This document shows positions 6,432-14,829 of a stretch of DNA of 15,043 nucleotides, piece after piece. The translations under genes were made by a program, and so were the position numbers. Origin of the DNA: UBA5972 sp964480735. GTDB lineage: Bacteria > Pseudomonadota > Alphaproteobacteria > Rhodobacterales > Rhodobacteraceae. The stretch spans positions 1-15,043 of the forward strand of contig CAYZQS010000063.1 of NCBI GenBank assembly GCA_964480735.1, given 5' to 3'. Below the pieces are notes generated by a model. It was not told the origin of the DNA, did not search any database, and saw nothing but the letters and a program-made list of their open reading frames with translations. Within the stretch, counting starts at the first letter, position 1. Each line of letters starts with the position of its first letter.

Positions 6432-8276
6432 ATGTTTCGCTTCTTTGAATCTCTGGTTGATCCTTACGTAAGCTACGACGACAAAGACACGCCGCCGTCG
6501 CGCCTGTTGCCGTTCCTGCTCGATTATTTGCGCCCGTTCCGTAAGTTGTTGATTTTGATTGTTTGTTTTACAATTATCATCGGCACTGTAGAGATCGCGC
6601 TGATCTTTTATACCGGTCGCGTGGTTGACCTTTTGGCGGATACACCACCGGCGCAGGTTTTTGTTGAGAATGGACCGGAACTGCTGGTTCTGGCGGCATT
6701 CGTGTTGCTGTTCCGCCCTTTGATACAGGTGATCGACGCGGCGTTCTTGAACCAATCTCTGCTGCCCAATTTTGGCACACTGATCCGCTGGCGGTCGCAC
6801 CGGCATGTGTTGCGCCAGTCCGTCGGCTGGTTTGAAAACGATTTCGCCGGGCGGATTGCCAACCGGATTATGCAGTCCGCCCCTGCCGCGGGCGAGGCGG
6901 TGTATCAGTTGTTTGACGCGGCGGTTTACGCGGTGATTTACATGATCGGTGCGGTTGTGCTGTTGGCGCAAATTGACCTGCGGCTGTCCATCCCGCTGCT
7001 GGTCTGGCTGGCGCTATATATCTGGCTGGTGATGTGGACCATTCCACGGGTCGGGCGTGCGTCCAAAGAATTTTCCGACGCGCGGTCCGATATCAACGGG
7101 CGGATCGTTGACAGCTACACCAATATCCAGTCGGTCAAATTGTTCGCCCACCACTCGACAGAAGAAAACTATGCGCTGGAAGCCATCGAAAACGCCCGGC
7201 AAAAATTTTCCAAACAGATGCGGTTGATAACCATTATGGAACTGGGGCTTTCCACCATAAACGGGTTTTTGATCGTCGCGGTTCTTGGCTGGGCGATCGT
7301 TTTGTGGCAGCAGGGTGTAACAACGCTGGGCACGATTGCGGCGGCCTCTGCCCTGACCCTGCGCCTGTCAGCCATGACCGGCTGGATCATGTGGTCTTTG
7401 TCTTCGCTGTTCCAGCATCTGGGCGTTGTGGCGGAGGGTATGGAAACCATTGCCCAACCGATAGACCTGCTGGACGCCAAAGACGCTCCCGAACTGCTGG
7501 TTGGCAAAGGCACAATAACAATTCGCGATCTTAGCCATCACTATGGGAAAACCACCGGCGGCCTTTCGCAGGTTACCGCAACAATCAAGGGCGGTGAAAA
7601 GGTCGGGTTGGTCGGGCGCTCCGGTGCCGGCAAATCCACGCTTGTAAACCTGCTGCTGCGGTTTCGCGATACCGAAGACGGCGAAATCCTGATTGACGAA
7701 CAGAACATCAAATCGGTCACGCAGGATAGTTTGCGGCGGCATATTGGCATGGTCACGCAGGACAGCTCGCTTATGCACCGCTCTGTGCGCGACAATATTC
7801 TGTACGGTCGACCTGAGGCCAGCGAAGCCGACATGCTGACAGCGGCAAAGAATGCCGAGGCGCATGAGTTTATTCTGGAGCTGGAAGACCGGAATGGCCG
7901 TGCGGGCTATGACGCCCACGTGGGCGAACGCGGCGTGAAACTGTCAGGCGGGCAGCGCCAACGGGTAGCTCTGGCGCGGGTGATCCTGAAAGACGCGCCT
8001 ATTCTGGTGCTGGACGAGGCCACATCAGCGCTGGACAGCGAGGTGGAAGCCGCCATTCAGGACACGCTTTACGGGGTGATGGAAGGCAAAACCGTGATCG
8101 CGATTGCGCACCGCCTGTCCACCATTGCCCATATGGACCGGATCATCGTGCTGGATGAGGGCCGCGTGGTTGAACAAGGTTCGCACCAGCAGTTGCTAAA
8201 GGCAAACGGCCTGTACGCGCGGTTTTGGCAGCGCCAATCAGGTGGTTTTATCGGCATTGAAGAGGCCGCTGAATGA
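6432..8276 (+). CDS. ABC exporter half-transporter (fused TMD-NBD), subunit 1
   Basis: A 614-residue type IV ABC exporter half: an ABC_membrane domain with about six helices (about 35-330) fused to a nucleotide-binding domain (about 360-600). The NBD has Walker A GRSGAGKST (395-403), signature LSGGQ (504-508), Walker B ILVLD with catalytic glutamate E529, and H-loop H560, so it looks fully competent. Such proteins export lipids, peptides or drugs as dimers; the substrate is not evident. The start ATG 6432 has a poor ribosome site, but the N-terminal sequence MFRFFESLVDPY is followed directly by the first cytoplasmic helix, so it is reasonable. The stop overlaps the start of the second ABC gene (ATGA), which points to equimolar production of a heterodimer. 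Confidence 0.94.
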   Translation: MFRFFESLVDPYVSYDDKDTPPSRLLPFLLDYLRPFRKLLILIVCFTIIIGTVEIALIFYTGRVVDLLADTPPAQVFVENGPELLVLAAFVLLFRPLIQVIDAAFLNQSLLPNFGTLIRWRSHRHVLRQSVGWFENDFAGRIANRIMQSAPAAGEAVYQLFDAAVYAVIYMIGAVVLLAQIDLRLSIPLLVWLALYIWLVMWTIPRVGRASKEFSDARSDINGRIVDSYTNIQSVKLFAHHSTEENYALEAIENARQKFSKQMRLITIMELGLSTINGFLIVAVLGWAIVLWQQGVTTLGTIAAASALTLRLSAMTGWIMWSLSSLFQHLGVVAEGMETIAQPIDLLDAKDAPELLVGKGTITIRDLSHHYGKTTGGLSQVTATIKGGEKVGLVGRSGAGKSTLVNLLLRFRDTEDGEILIDEQNIKSVTQDSLRRHIGMVTQDSSLMHRSVRDNILYGRPEASEADMLTAAKNAEAHEFILELEDRNGRAGYDAHVGERGVKLSGGQRQRVALARVILKDAPILVLDEATSALDSEVEAAIQDTLYGVMEGKTVIAIAHRLSTIAHMDRIIVLDEGRVVEQGSHQQLLKANGLYARFWQRQSGGFIGIEEAAE

Positions 8277-10108
8277 ATTGGATTGGCGGCCTGATAGACA
8301 GTTTTCAACCGGCGGACGGACCGCCGCCAAAGACGCTTTATGCGTTCCTGAAATGGTGCCTGCGCGGCAGTTTTGGCGTTGTCTTTGCCGGTAGCGCACT
8401 TTCTATGGTCACCGGTGCTTTGGAAATTTCATCAGCATTTTTGCTGGGGTTTCTGGTGGACGTCATGTTTGTGTCCGAAACCCGGAATATATTCACCGAA
8501 AACTGGCTGATTTTGGCCATGATCGCCGGGTTCTTTTTGTTTCTTCGGCCGATGTTTTTTGGCCTCAGCTCTGCCATGAATTCGATTGCCATCGCACCCA
8601 ATATCAACCCGCTGGTTCTGCAACGCCTGAACCGGCACACGCTGGGGCAGGCAATCAGCTATTTTGACGATGATTTTGCCGGGCGAATTGCGCAAAAGCA
8701 GATGCAAACGGCGCGTGCGGTCACCGATGTTGTGGTTGAAACCGTTAATGTAATCGCGTTCGCGCTGGCATCGCTGGTTGGCGCGGTTTTGCTTTTGGCG
8801 ACGATTGACCCGAAAGTGACGGTATTGCTGGCCCTGTGGCTGGTATCCTATTTTGCGGTCATCAGCTGGTTTTTGCCCCGCGTGCGTGCCCGTGCCACGG
8901 CGCGTGCCGGCACCCGCGCGATGGTGTCAGGGCAAATCGTTGACACGCTGACCAACATAAAAACGGTCAAGCTGTTTGCTCATTCCAAACACGAGGATCA
9001 GGCGACGCTGGACGCGCTGGGCGTGTTTCGCGAAAAATCGCTGTCTTACGGTTTCATGGCCACGGCCTTTCGCTTTTCTATGATGGCTATGGCCGGGATA
9101 TTGCCGGTGCTGCTTCTGGGCTCTACTCTTTGGCTGTGGACCAACGGCAATGCGACGTCTGGCGATTTGGTGGCTGCCAGCACTGTTGCCATTCGCATTG
9201 CCCAGATGACCGGCTGGGTCAGTTTCACGTTGATGACGGTCTATTCCAATATCGGCGAGATCGAGGACGGAATGCGCACCCTGACACCGACCCACACCGT
9301 GACGGATGTGGGGGACGCGAATGACCTGCCACCGGCGCGGGGCGAGATTGTTTTTGACAACGTGGTTTACACCTACGGTCAGGGGCCGGGTGGTTTGCGT
9401 GGTGTTTCCCTGACCGTCAAACCGGGTGAAAAAATCGGCCTTGTCGGCGCGTCGGGTGCGGGCAAATCCACTTTTGTGGCCTTGATGATGCGGCTTTACG
9501 ATCTGGAAGACGGTGTGATTTCGGTTGACGGCCATAATATCCAAAAGCTGTCTCAGGAAAGCCTGCGCCGACAGATCAGCATGGTCACGCAGGAAACCGC
9601 GATGTTTAACCGCTCGGCGCGGGACAATATCCTTTATGGCCAGCCGGACGCTTCCGAAGGGCAAATGCTGGCGGCGGCAAAGGGTGCCAAAGCGCATGAG
9701 TTCATTCTGGACCTGAAGGATCATGTTGGGCGACAGGGGTATGAGGCCTATCTTGGTGAACGCGGCGTCAAGCTGTCCGGTGGCCAGCGCCAGCGCATCG
9801 CCATTGCCCGGGCCATCCTGAAAGACGCGCCGGTCTTGGTGCTGGACGAGGCCACATCGGCGCTGGACAGCGAAGTGGAAGCCGCCATTCAGGACACGCT
9901 GTACAATCTTATGCAGGGCAAAACCGTCATCGCCATTGCCCATCGCCTGTCGACGATTTCCCATATGGACCGGATTATCGTGCTGGACGAGGGCCGGATC
10001 GTTGAACAGGGAACCCACAATCAACTGCTGGCCGCTGGCGGGCTGTACGCGCGGTTCTGGAACCGTCAGTCGGGCGGATTTATCGGGATCCAAAGCGTGG
10101 CCGAATAG
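8273..10108 (+). CDS. ABC exporter half-transporter (fused TMD-NBD), subunit 2
   Basis: A 611-residue paralogue of the preceding protein with the same layout: transmembrane domain about 30-325 and NBD about 355-595. Motifs are Walker A GASGAGKST (392-400), LSGGQ (501-505), Walker B VLVLD with E526, and H557. Both nucleotide sites of a heterodimer would therefore keep the catalytic glutamate, unlike asymmetric pairs such as TAP or TM287/288, where one site is degenerate. It starts at ATG 8273, overlapping the upstream stop by 4 nt. The NBDs of the two proteins are far more alike than the transmembrane parts; the last ~100 codons are highly similar even at DNA level (one 26-bp exact run, 8043-8068 and 9875-9900). 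Duplication followed by divergence of the membrane domain, or gene conversion, would explain this. Confidence 0.94.
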   Translation: MNWIGGLIDSFQPADGPPPKTLYAFLKWCLRGSFGVVFAGSALSMVTGALEISSAFLLGFLVDVMFVSETRNIFTENWLILAMIAGFFLFLRPMFFGLSSAMNSIAIAPNINPLVLQRLNRHTLGQAISYFDDDFAGRIAQKQMQTARAVTDVVVETVNVIAFALASLVGAVLLLATIDPKVTVLLALWLVSYFAVISWFLPRVRARATARAGTRAMVSGQIVDTLTNIKTVKLFAHSKHEDQATLDALGVFREKSLSYGFMATAFRFSMMAMAGILPVLLLGSTLWLWTNGNATSGDLVAASTVAIRIAQMTGWVSFTLMTVYSNIGEIEDGMRTLTPTHTVTDVGDANDLPPARGEIVFDNVVYTYGQGPGGLRGVSLTVKPGEKIGLVGASGAGKSTFVALMMRLYDLEDGVISVDGHNIQKLSQESLRRQISMVTQETAMFNRSARDNILYGQPDASEGQMLAAAKGAKAHEFILDLKDHVGRQGYEAYLGERGVKLSGGQRQRIAIARAILKDAPVLVLDEATSALDSEVEAAIQDTLYNLMQGKTVIAIAHRLSTISHMDRIIVLDEGRIVEQGTHNQLLAAGGLYARFWNRQSGGFIGIQSVAE

Positions 10109-10338
10109 AAAAGCGGCGGGACGTTAAGATTGCTGCGCGCATCAATGCGTCGGCTTTTGTGGCCTGCAGTCTTGCCAATCAGCTGGCAAATAACCCTCTT
10201 TTGCGGCGAAAGTGTTTGGAAAACACCAAAAAGCAGCAAAAACCGGCCGGATTGCGAACGTCCGGTCAAAACCGCTTTGGCCGCCGCAGTTTTCCGGTTA
10301 GCTTGCGCCAAATGATAATCCTGAGCAGGAAAAACACC
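10109..10338. other. Intergenic region with three short inverted repeats
   Basis: This 230-nt spacer between the ABC pair and the transglycosylase contains three perfect or near-perfect hairpin candidates in under 100 nt. They are TTGCCA/TGGCAA (10172-10189, 6-nt loop), GTGTTT/AAACAC (10212-10226, 3-nt loop) and GGCCGGA/TCCGGTC (10245-10267, one G-U pair, 9-nt loop). The first is followed by ATAACCCTCTTTT and could be a weak terminator for the ABC operon. The mltB frame is open through much of the spacer, but the encoded sequence has no signal-peptide character and I treat it as non-coding. Confidence 0.4.
10172..10202 (+). terminator. Weak candidate terminator after the ABC operon
   Basis: A 6-bp stem TTGCCA/TGGCAA with a 6-nt loop is followed by a pyrimidine-rich run ending in TTTT. 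The stem is AT-containing and short, and the U-run starts about 8 nt after the stem, so it would be inefficient. Confidence 0.2.
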
Positions 10339-11601
10339 GTGAAACAGACAATTGGCTTTGCCGGTTTAATTGCCGCCCTTTTGTTGTGGTCGGGGGCCAC
10401 GCAGGCCGCCCTTGAAACCAGCATCCGCCCAACCGCCCGCCCCGCAACCGCAACACCAGAGGTGATCGTCGTGGCCCAGACCAACCCGCAGTTTTCGGCC
10501 TGGATCAAATCATTCCGCGCAAAGGCTTTGTCCAAAGGCATCTCTGCGTCCACCTATGACAAGGCGTTCCGGGGCGTCACCTATAACGCCTATGTCGTCG
10601 GGAAAGACCGCAACCAAAGCGAATTTACCAAACAGATATGGGATTATCTGGATACGGCCACATCTGATACGCGGGTCAAGAACGGCAGGGCGGCGCTGCG
10701 GCGGCACCGCAACCTTTTACGCCGGATCGAGGCCAAATACGGCGTGGATTCACAGATTGTGTTGTCGATCTGGGGGCTGGAAAGCGCTTATGGTGCCCAT
10801 ATGGGCGAGATCAATATTATCGAAGCTCTGGCAACGCTGGCATTTGACGGGCGTCGGCGAAAATTTTTCGAGGCGCAGTTGATTGCCGCCCTTGGCATCA
10901 TTCAAAACGGTGACGTGCAGCCCCGCAACATGACCGGATCATGGGCCGGAGCAATGGGGCATACGCAGTTTATTCCCACGTCGTATGTGGCGTTTGCACA
11001 GGATTTTCGCGGCGACGGGCGGCGGGATATCTGGCAAACCGATCCCGCGGACGGGTTGGCATCGACCGCCAATTATCTGGCCCGGCACGGTTGGGTTAAA
11101 GGCCAGCCCTGGGGAATGGAAGTGAAACTGCCGCGCGGCTTTAACCACGCCATCGCCGGCGAGCGCACCAAAAAACCGGTGGCGGAATGGCGCAAACTTG
11201 GGGTGACAACCATCGACGGCAAACGCTTGCCGGATCACGGCAAATCCTCCATTTTGGAACCCGCCGGGGCCAACGGCGCGGCCTTCATCATCTTCAACAA
11301 TTTTCATGTGATCGAGCGGTACAACACCGCGGACGCCTATGTCATTGCTGTCGGCCACCTTGGCGACCGTATTTTGGGTGGCGACGTTATCAAAACCAAA
11401 TGGCCGCGCGGTGACAAAGCCCTGTCGTTCAAACAAAAGCAGGAAATGCAGAAACTGCTGACACGCAAAGGGTTTGACACAGACGGGGTGGACGGAATTA
11501 TCGGCCCCAAAACCATTGCGGCGATCCGGGCGTTTCAACAGTCCATTGGCAAAAAGCCGGACGGCTATGCCTCGACCGACATCCTGAAATACCTGAAATA
11601 G
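10339..11601 (+). CDS. Secreted lytic murein transglycosylase, MltB/SLT_2 type, with peptidoglycan-binding domain
   Basis: Cleaves the MurNAc-GlcNAc bond of peptidoglycan in the periplasm, forming 1,6-anhydro ends. As 420 residues from GTG 10339 it has a signal peptide (MKQTIGFAGLIAALLLWSG ending ATQA) and an SLT_2 catalytic domain (about 50-345). The predicted catalytic glutamate is E148 in WGLESAYGAHMG, followed by GAMGHTQFIPTSY. A PG_binding_1 repeat occupies about 370-418 (FDTDGVDGIIGPKTIAAIRAFQ). There is no lipobox cysteine, so unlike E. coli MltB it should be soluble or wall-bound rather than outer-membrane anchored. GTG 10339 is chosen because AGCAGGA lies 8 nt upstream and it gives a clean signal peptide; ATG 10312 would add nine residues. 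The stop abuts the convergent ZapE-type gene with no gap. Confidence 0.93.
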   Translation: MKQTIGFAGLIAALLLWSGATQAALETSIRPTARPATATPEVIVVAQTNPQFSAWIKSFRAKALSKGISASTYDKAFRGVTYNAYVVGKDRNQSEFTKQIWDYLDTATSDTRVKNGRAALRRHRNLLRRIEAKYGVDSQIVLSIWGLESAYGAHMGEINIIEALATLAFDGRRRKFFEAQLIAALGIIQNGDVQPRNMTGSWAGAMGHTQFIPTSYVAFAQDFRGDGRRDIWQTDPADGLASTANYLARHGWVKGQPWGMEVKLPRGFNHAIAGERTKKPVAEWRKLGVTTIDGKRLPDHGKSSILEPAGANGAAFIIFNNFHVIERYNTADAYVIAVGHLGDRILGGDVIKTKWPRGDKALSFKQKQEMQKLLTRKGFDTDGVDGIIGPKTIAAIRAFQQSIGKKPDGYASTDILKYLK

Positions 11602-12672
11602 TCACAGGCCCCATTCGGTAGAGCGCATTTCGCTTAGTCGAGAGGCCGTACGGGCAAATTCAAATCTGCCTTTGGTGTCTTTGAACAAGTCATCCGGCTG
11701 GGCCGCCGCGGAACAGATCAACCGCGTTTTTGCTTCATACAGCGTATCGACCAGGATGATAAATCGCTTGGCCGCATTGGCATTTTCACGGTTCATTGTC
11801 GGAATATTTTCCAAAACCAACATGCGGATGGTATCGGCAATCGCAAGATAATCCGCAGCACCCAACGGCCGTTCACACAAATCCGCAAATTCAGCCCGCG
11901 CAACACCGTTGTGAAACAGCGGCAACACAACGTCGCGGGATTTGACGTGCAAAGTGTGAGGTTGCGCCTCGTCCCCGGCAATGGCGTGCCAGATACGATC
12001 AATTTTTATGGCCGTCGCCGCATTCAGCGGCGTGAAATAGGTCTGCTGGCCACGAATTTTATCCTGCCTGTAATCAACCAGGCCTTCCAGATGGTGAACC
12101 GTCAATTGCGTATTCATCAGCTCGATAAACGGCAAAAAAATCTCTCGGTTCAGCCCGTGTTTATACAGGTCCCTTGGCGGGCGGTTGGACGTTGTGACCA
12201 CAGTTACCCCGCCCTCGATCAATTTCTTGAACAACCGGCCCACAATCATTGCATCGGTAATGTCGCCGACCTGCATTTCGTCCAGACACAGCAGCCTGGT
12301 CTGGCGAATGATACCGTTTGCAACCACCGCAATCGGGTCTTCTGCGGGCAGTTGGCGGGTCACATATATCGTGCTGTGGACCTCCTGCATAAAGGCGTGA
12401 AAATGAACCCGGCGTTTCTGGTGTATATCTATTTTGTCATACAACAGATCCATCAGCATCGATTTGCCGCCGCCAACCCCGCCCCAAAGATACAACCCGG
12501 TTGCCGTTCTGCCGGTTGGAACCCGAAACAACCGCGCCAGCGCGCGCCCATGCGTGCCGCCCTCAAGCGCGGATTTAATGTCCTGCAGTATTTCAAGCGC
12601 CTTCACCTGCGCCGGATCAAGCCGCAGATCGCCTGATTTGGTCATGCTCTTATAGGCCGATGTCAGGCTCAT
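11602..12672 (-). CDS. zapE: ZapE/AFG1-type AAA+ ATPase
   Basis: A 356-residue P-loop ATPase of the AFG1/ZapE family, which in E. coli associates with the division ring under stress and in mitochondria helps turn over respiratory-chain proteins. Walker A is GGVGGGKS (64-71), Walker B LLCLDE (127-132) and a sensor-1-like VVTTSNRPP lies at 158-166. The family block DLYKHGLNREIFLPFI follows at about 168-183. The start ATG is at 12670-12672; the only candidate ribosome site is GGGG close to the codon, with AGGA further up. The TGA stop directly touches the stop of the transglycosylase on the other strand. Its promoter is in the 63 nt before the sequence gap, or inside the gap. Family is firm; a division role here is inferred from E. 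coli. Confidence 0.92.
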   Translation of the reverse strand: MSLTSAYKSMTKSGDLRLDPAQVKALEILQDIKSALEGGTHGRALARLFRVPTGRTATGLYLWGGVGGGKSMLMDLLYDKIDIHQKRRVHFHAFMQEVHSTIYVTRQLPAEDPIAVVANGIIRQTRLLCLDEMQVGDITDAMIVGRLFKKLIEGGVTVVTTSNRPPRDLYKHGLNREIFLPFIELMNTQLTVHHLEGLVDYRQDKIRGQQTYFTPLNAATAIKIDRIWHAIAGDEAQPHTLHVKSRDVVLPLFHNGVARAEFADLCERPLGAADYLAIADTIRMLVLENIPTMNRENANAAKRFIILVDTLYEAKTRLICSAAAQPDDLFKDTKGRFEFARTASRLSEMRSTEWGL

Positions 12673-12735
12673 TACCCCGGGTATTCCTGTGTTTTTGAAA
12701 ACAATAGCGGTTTGTTCGGGTGAGTTCGATAAAAA

Positions 12736-12835
12736 NNNNNNNNNNNNNNNNNNNNNNNNNNNNNNNNNNNNNNNNNNNNNNNNNNNNNNNNNNNNNNNNN
12801 NNNNNNNNNNNNNNNNNNNNNNNNNNNNNNNNNNN
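12736..12835. other. Assembly gap (100 N)
   Basis: Exactly 100 undetermined bases separate the zapE upstream region from the pncA upstream region. A run of 100 is the conventional placeholder for a scaffold join of unknown length, so the true distance, and anything lying between zapE and pncA, is unknown. The flanks (12673-12735 and 12836-12912) show no obvious coding frame. Confidence 0.98.
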
Positions 12836-12855
12836 AAGCGAATTTGGCACCGGCA

Positions 12856-12884
12856 TTGACGGGGCGCACAGCGCGCTTTACCTC
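12856..12884 (+). promoter_or_regulatory. Possible promoter for pncA-pncB
   Basis: TTGACG at 12856-12861 is a good -35 hexamer. The segment 17 nt downstream (12879-12884, TACCTC) matches the -10 consensus poorly, keeping only the leading TA. Transcription would begin near 12890, leaving a leader of about 20 nt before the GTG start. Offered because of position and the -35 match only. Confidence 0.27.
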
Positions 12885-12912
12885 TGTCTGCCTAACTTTA
12901 AGAGAGGTGATC

Positions 12913-13521
12913 GTGCCAAATCCCAGCTCTACAGCCTTGATTATGATCGATATTCAAAACGATTTCTGCCCGGGCGGCGCTTTGGCAGTAGCCGATGGTG
13001 ACCAGATCATAGGGCAGGTGAACGCCATGCAGTCCGATTTTGGCGTGCGTGTTCTGACACAGGACTGGCACCCGGGGGATCACAGCTCGTTTGCGGCCAA
13101 TCATGAAAGTGGCGAGCCGTTCTCTTTGATTGAAATGCCTTACGGGCCGCAGGTGCTGTGGCCAACCCATTGTGTTCAGGGCAGCGAGGGCGCAAAATTT
13201 CATGCTGATCTGGTGACCGACACCGCTGATTTGATCGTCCGCAAGGGGTTCCGCCGGGCCATCGACAGCTATTCCGCCTTCTTTGAAAATGACCACAAAA
13301 CGCCCACAGGGCTTGAAGGTTATTTGCGCGAGCGCGGCGTGGACAGCCTGGTGATGGTGGGATTGGCCACGGATTTCTGCGTGCGGTTTTCAGCGGTGGA
13401 TGCGGCCGGACTGGGGTTTTCGGTCAGCGTTCTTGAAGGCGCCTGTCGCGCCATTGACATGGACGGCTCGCTTGGCGCTGCCCGGCAGGATATGCGGGAC
13501 AATGGCGTTGGCCTGATCTAG
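12913..13521 (+). CDS. pncA: Nicotinamidase (nicotinamide deamidase)
   Basis: Hydrolyses nicotinamide to nicotinate and ammonia, the first step of the deamidating NAD salvage route; cytoplasmic. The 202-residue cysteine hydrolase has the full catalytic triad D13 (MIDIQNDF), K111 (VRKGF) and C156 (ATDFCV). Metal ligands are D51 and H53 in TQDWHPGDH and H86 in PTHCVQGS. Length and motif spacing match PncA rather than generic isochorismatase-like hydrolases. The start GTG 12913 has AGAGG 5 nt upstream; a GTG two codons earlier (12907) overlaps that ribosome site, so it is less likely. pncB follows after 18 nt, giving two consecutive steps of one pathway in one transcript. Confidence 0.95.
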   Translation: MPNPSSTALIMIDIQNDFCPGGALAVADGDQIIGQVNAMQSDFGVRVLTQDWHPGDHSSFAANHESGEPFSLIEMPYGPQVLWPTHCVQGSEGAKFHADLVTDTADLIVRKGFRRAIDSYSAFFENDHKTPTGLEGYLRERGVDSLVMVGLATDFCVRFSAVDAAGLGFSVSVLEGACRAIDMDGSLGAARQDMRDNGVGLI

Positions 13522-13539
13522 GAGCGGTTAGAGACGACA

Positions 13540-14829
13540 ATGGACATTGCAAAACGTGTTTACGATCACCGCTGGAAGATTGATCCCGTTGTCCGGTCAT
13601 TGATCGATACGGATTTTTACAAATTGCTGATGGCCCAGTCGGTGTTTCAAAACCGCCCTGATCCGGTTGTGACCTTCAGCGTTATCAACCGCAGCACCCA
13701 TATCCGGCTGGCCGATCTGATTGACGAGGGCGAGCTGCGCGAACAGCTGGATCACGTGCGCACCTTGTCATTGTCGCGCGGCGAAAGCACGTGGCTGCGC
13801 GGCAACATGTTTTACGGCAAACGCGCCATGTTCCGGCCTGATTTTATGGAGTGGTTTGAGAACCTGCGCCTGCCTGACTATCAACTTGAAAAACGGGACG
13901 GCCAGTATGAGCTGAACTTTGAAGGCAGCTGGCCCGAGGTGATGCTGTGGGAAATTCCGGCGCTGTCCATCATGATGGAGCTTCGCGCGCGCAAGGTGCT
14001 GGAGCATCTTGGTCGCTTTGAACTGGAGGTGCTGTATTCCCGTGCGCTGACCAAGCTTTGGGAAAAGATTGAGCGACTGCGCCGGATCGACGGCCTTGGA
14101 GTTGCTGATTTTGGCACCCGCCGGCGGCACGGGTTTATGTGGCAGAACCGTTGTGTGGAGGCGATGATCGAAGGGCTGGGTGAAAAATTTTCCGGCACGT
14201 CAAATTGCCTGATCGCCATGCGCCGCGAGGTGGAGGCGATTGGAACCAACGCCCACGAGTTGCCGATGATTTACGCCGCTCTGGCTGAAAACGACGCCGA
14301 GTTGGCGCAAGCACCTTACAAAGTGTTGCAGGACTGGCAGCTGGAACACGACGGCAATCTGTTGATCATTTTGCCCGATACCTTTGGCACGCAGGGGTTT
14401 TTGGAAAATGCGCCGGACTGGCTGCGGAACTGGACCGGTATCAGAATTGACAGCGGTGATCCGGCGGAAGGCGCAGAGAACGCCATCCGTTGGTGGAAGA
14501 GCAAAGGCGAGGATCCGCGCACGAAGCGGATTATTTTCTCTGACGGGTTGGATGTGGAGACGATTGAGGCGCTGAGCACGCAATTTGCGGGCCGGGTGAA
14601 CGTCAGCTTTGGCTGGGGCACGCTGCTGACCAATGATTTTCGCGGACTGGCCAAAGACGACGCACTGGCGCCGTTCTCGTTGGTGTGCAAGGCGACGTCT
14701 GTCAACGGGTTGCCGACGGTTAAGCTGTCAGACAACCCGCGTAAAGCAATGGGACCGATTGACGAGATTGAACGCTACAAAGCGGTTTTTGGCGTTGGTG
14801 ATCAGGTGGCGCAGGACGTTTTGGTGTAA
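13540..14829 (+). CDS. pncB: Nicotinate phosphoribosyltransferase
   Basis: Converts nicotinate plus PRPP, with ATP hydrolysis, to nicotinate mononucleotide, completing entry of PncA's product into NAD synthesis. It is 429 residues, the usual length of the short bacterial NAPRTase. Visible family features are DTDFYKLLMAQ near the N-terminus and GTNAHELPM with H239, the likely autophosphorylated histidine. Further along are RIDSGDPAEGAENA (PRPP/product pocket), FSDGLDVETIEAL, FGWGTLLTND and KATSVNGLPTVKLSDNP. ATG 13540 lies 18 nt after the pncA stop; ribosome signals are GGAG just after that stop and GAGACGA nearer the start. No truncation or frameshift is seen. A C-terminal end at DVLV is normal. 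Confidence 0.96.
   Translation: MDIAKRVYDHRWKIDPVVRSLIDTDFYKLLMAQSVFQNRPDPVVTFSVINRSTHIRLADLIDEGELREQLDHVRTLSLSRGESTWLRGNMFYGKRAMFRPDFMEWFENLRLPDYQLEKRDGQYELNFEGSWPEVMLWEIPALSIMMELRARKVLEHLGRFELEVLYSRALTKLWEKIERLRRIDGLGVADFGTRRRHGFMWQNRCVEAMIEGLGEKFSGTSNCLIAMRREVEAIGTNAHELPMIYAALAENDAELAQAPYKVLQDWQLEHDGNLLIILPDTFGTQGFLENAPDWLRNWTGIRIDSGDPAEGAENAIRWWKSKGEDPRTKRIIFSDGLDVETIEALSTQFAGRVNVSFGWGTLLTNDFRGLAKDDALAPFSLVCKATSVNGLPTVKLSDNPRKAMGPIDEIERYKAVFGVGDQVAQDVLV

Noticed and set aside
8927..10093. 388-codon open frame on the minus strand
   Set aside because: It lies entirely within the second ABC exporter gene, opposite strongly conserved NBD motifs, and its translation is rich in His/Gln/Arg without any domain. 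It is a shadow of high-GC codon use.
10159..10338. 60-codon N-terminal extension of the transglycosylase
   Set aside because: It would bury the signal peptide; the GTG at 10339 has a proper ribosome site and directly starts a Sec signal.
11911..12636. 241-codon plus-strand open frame
   Set aside because: Fully antisense to the zapE-type gene with conserved Walker motifs; the translation shows no recognisable features.
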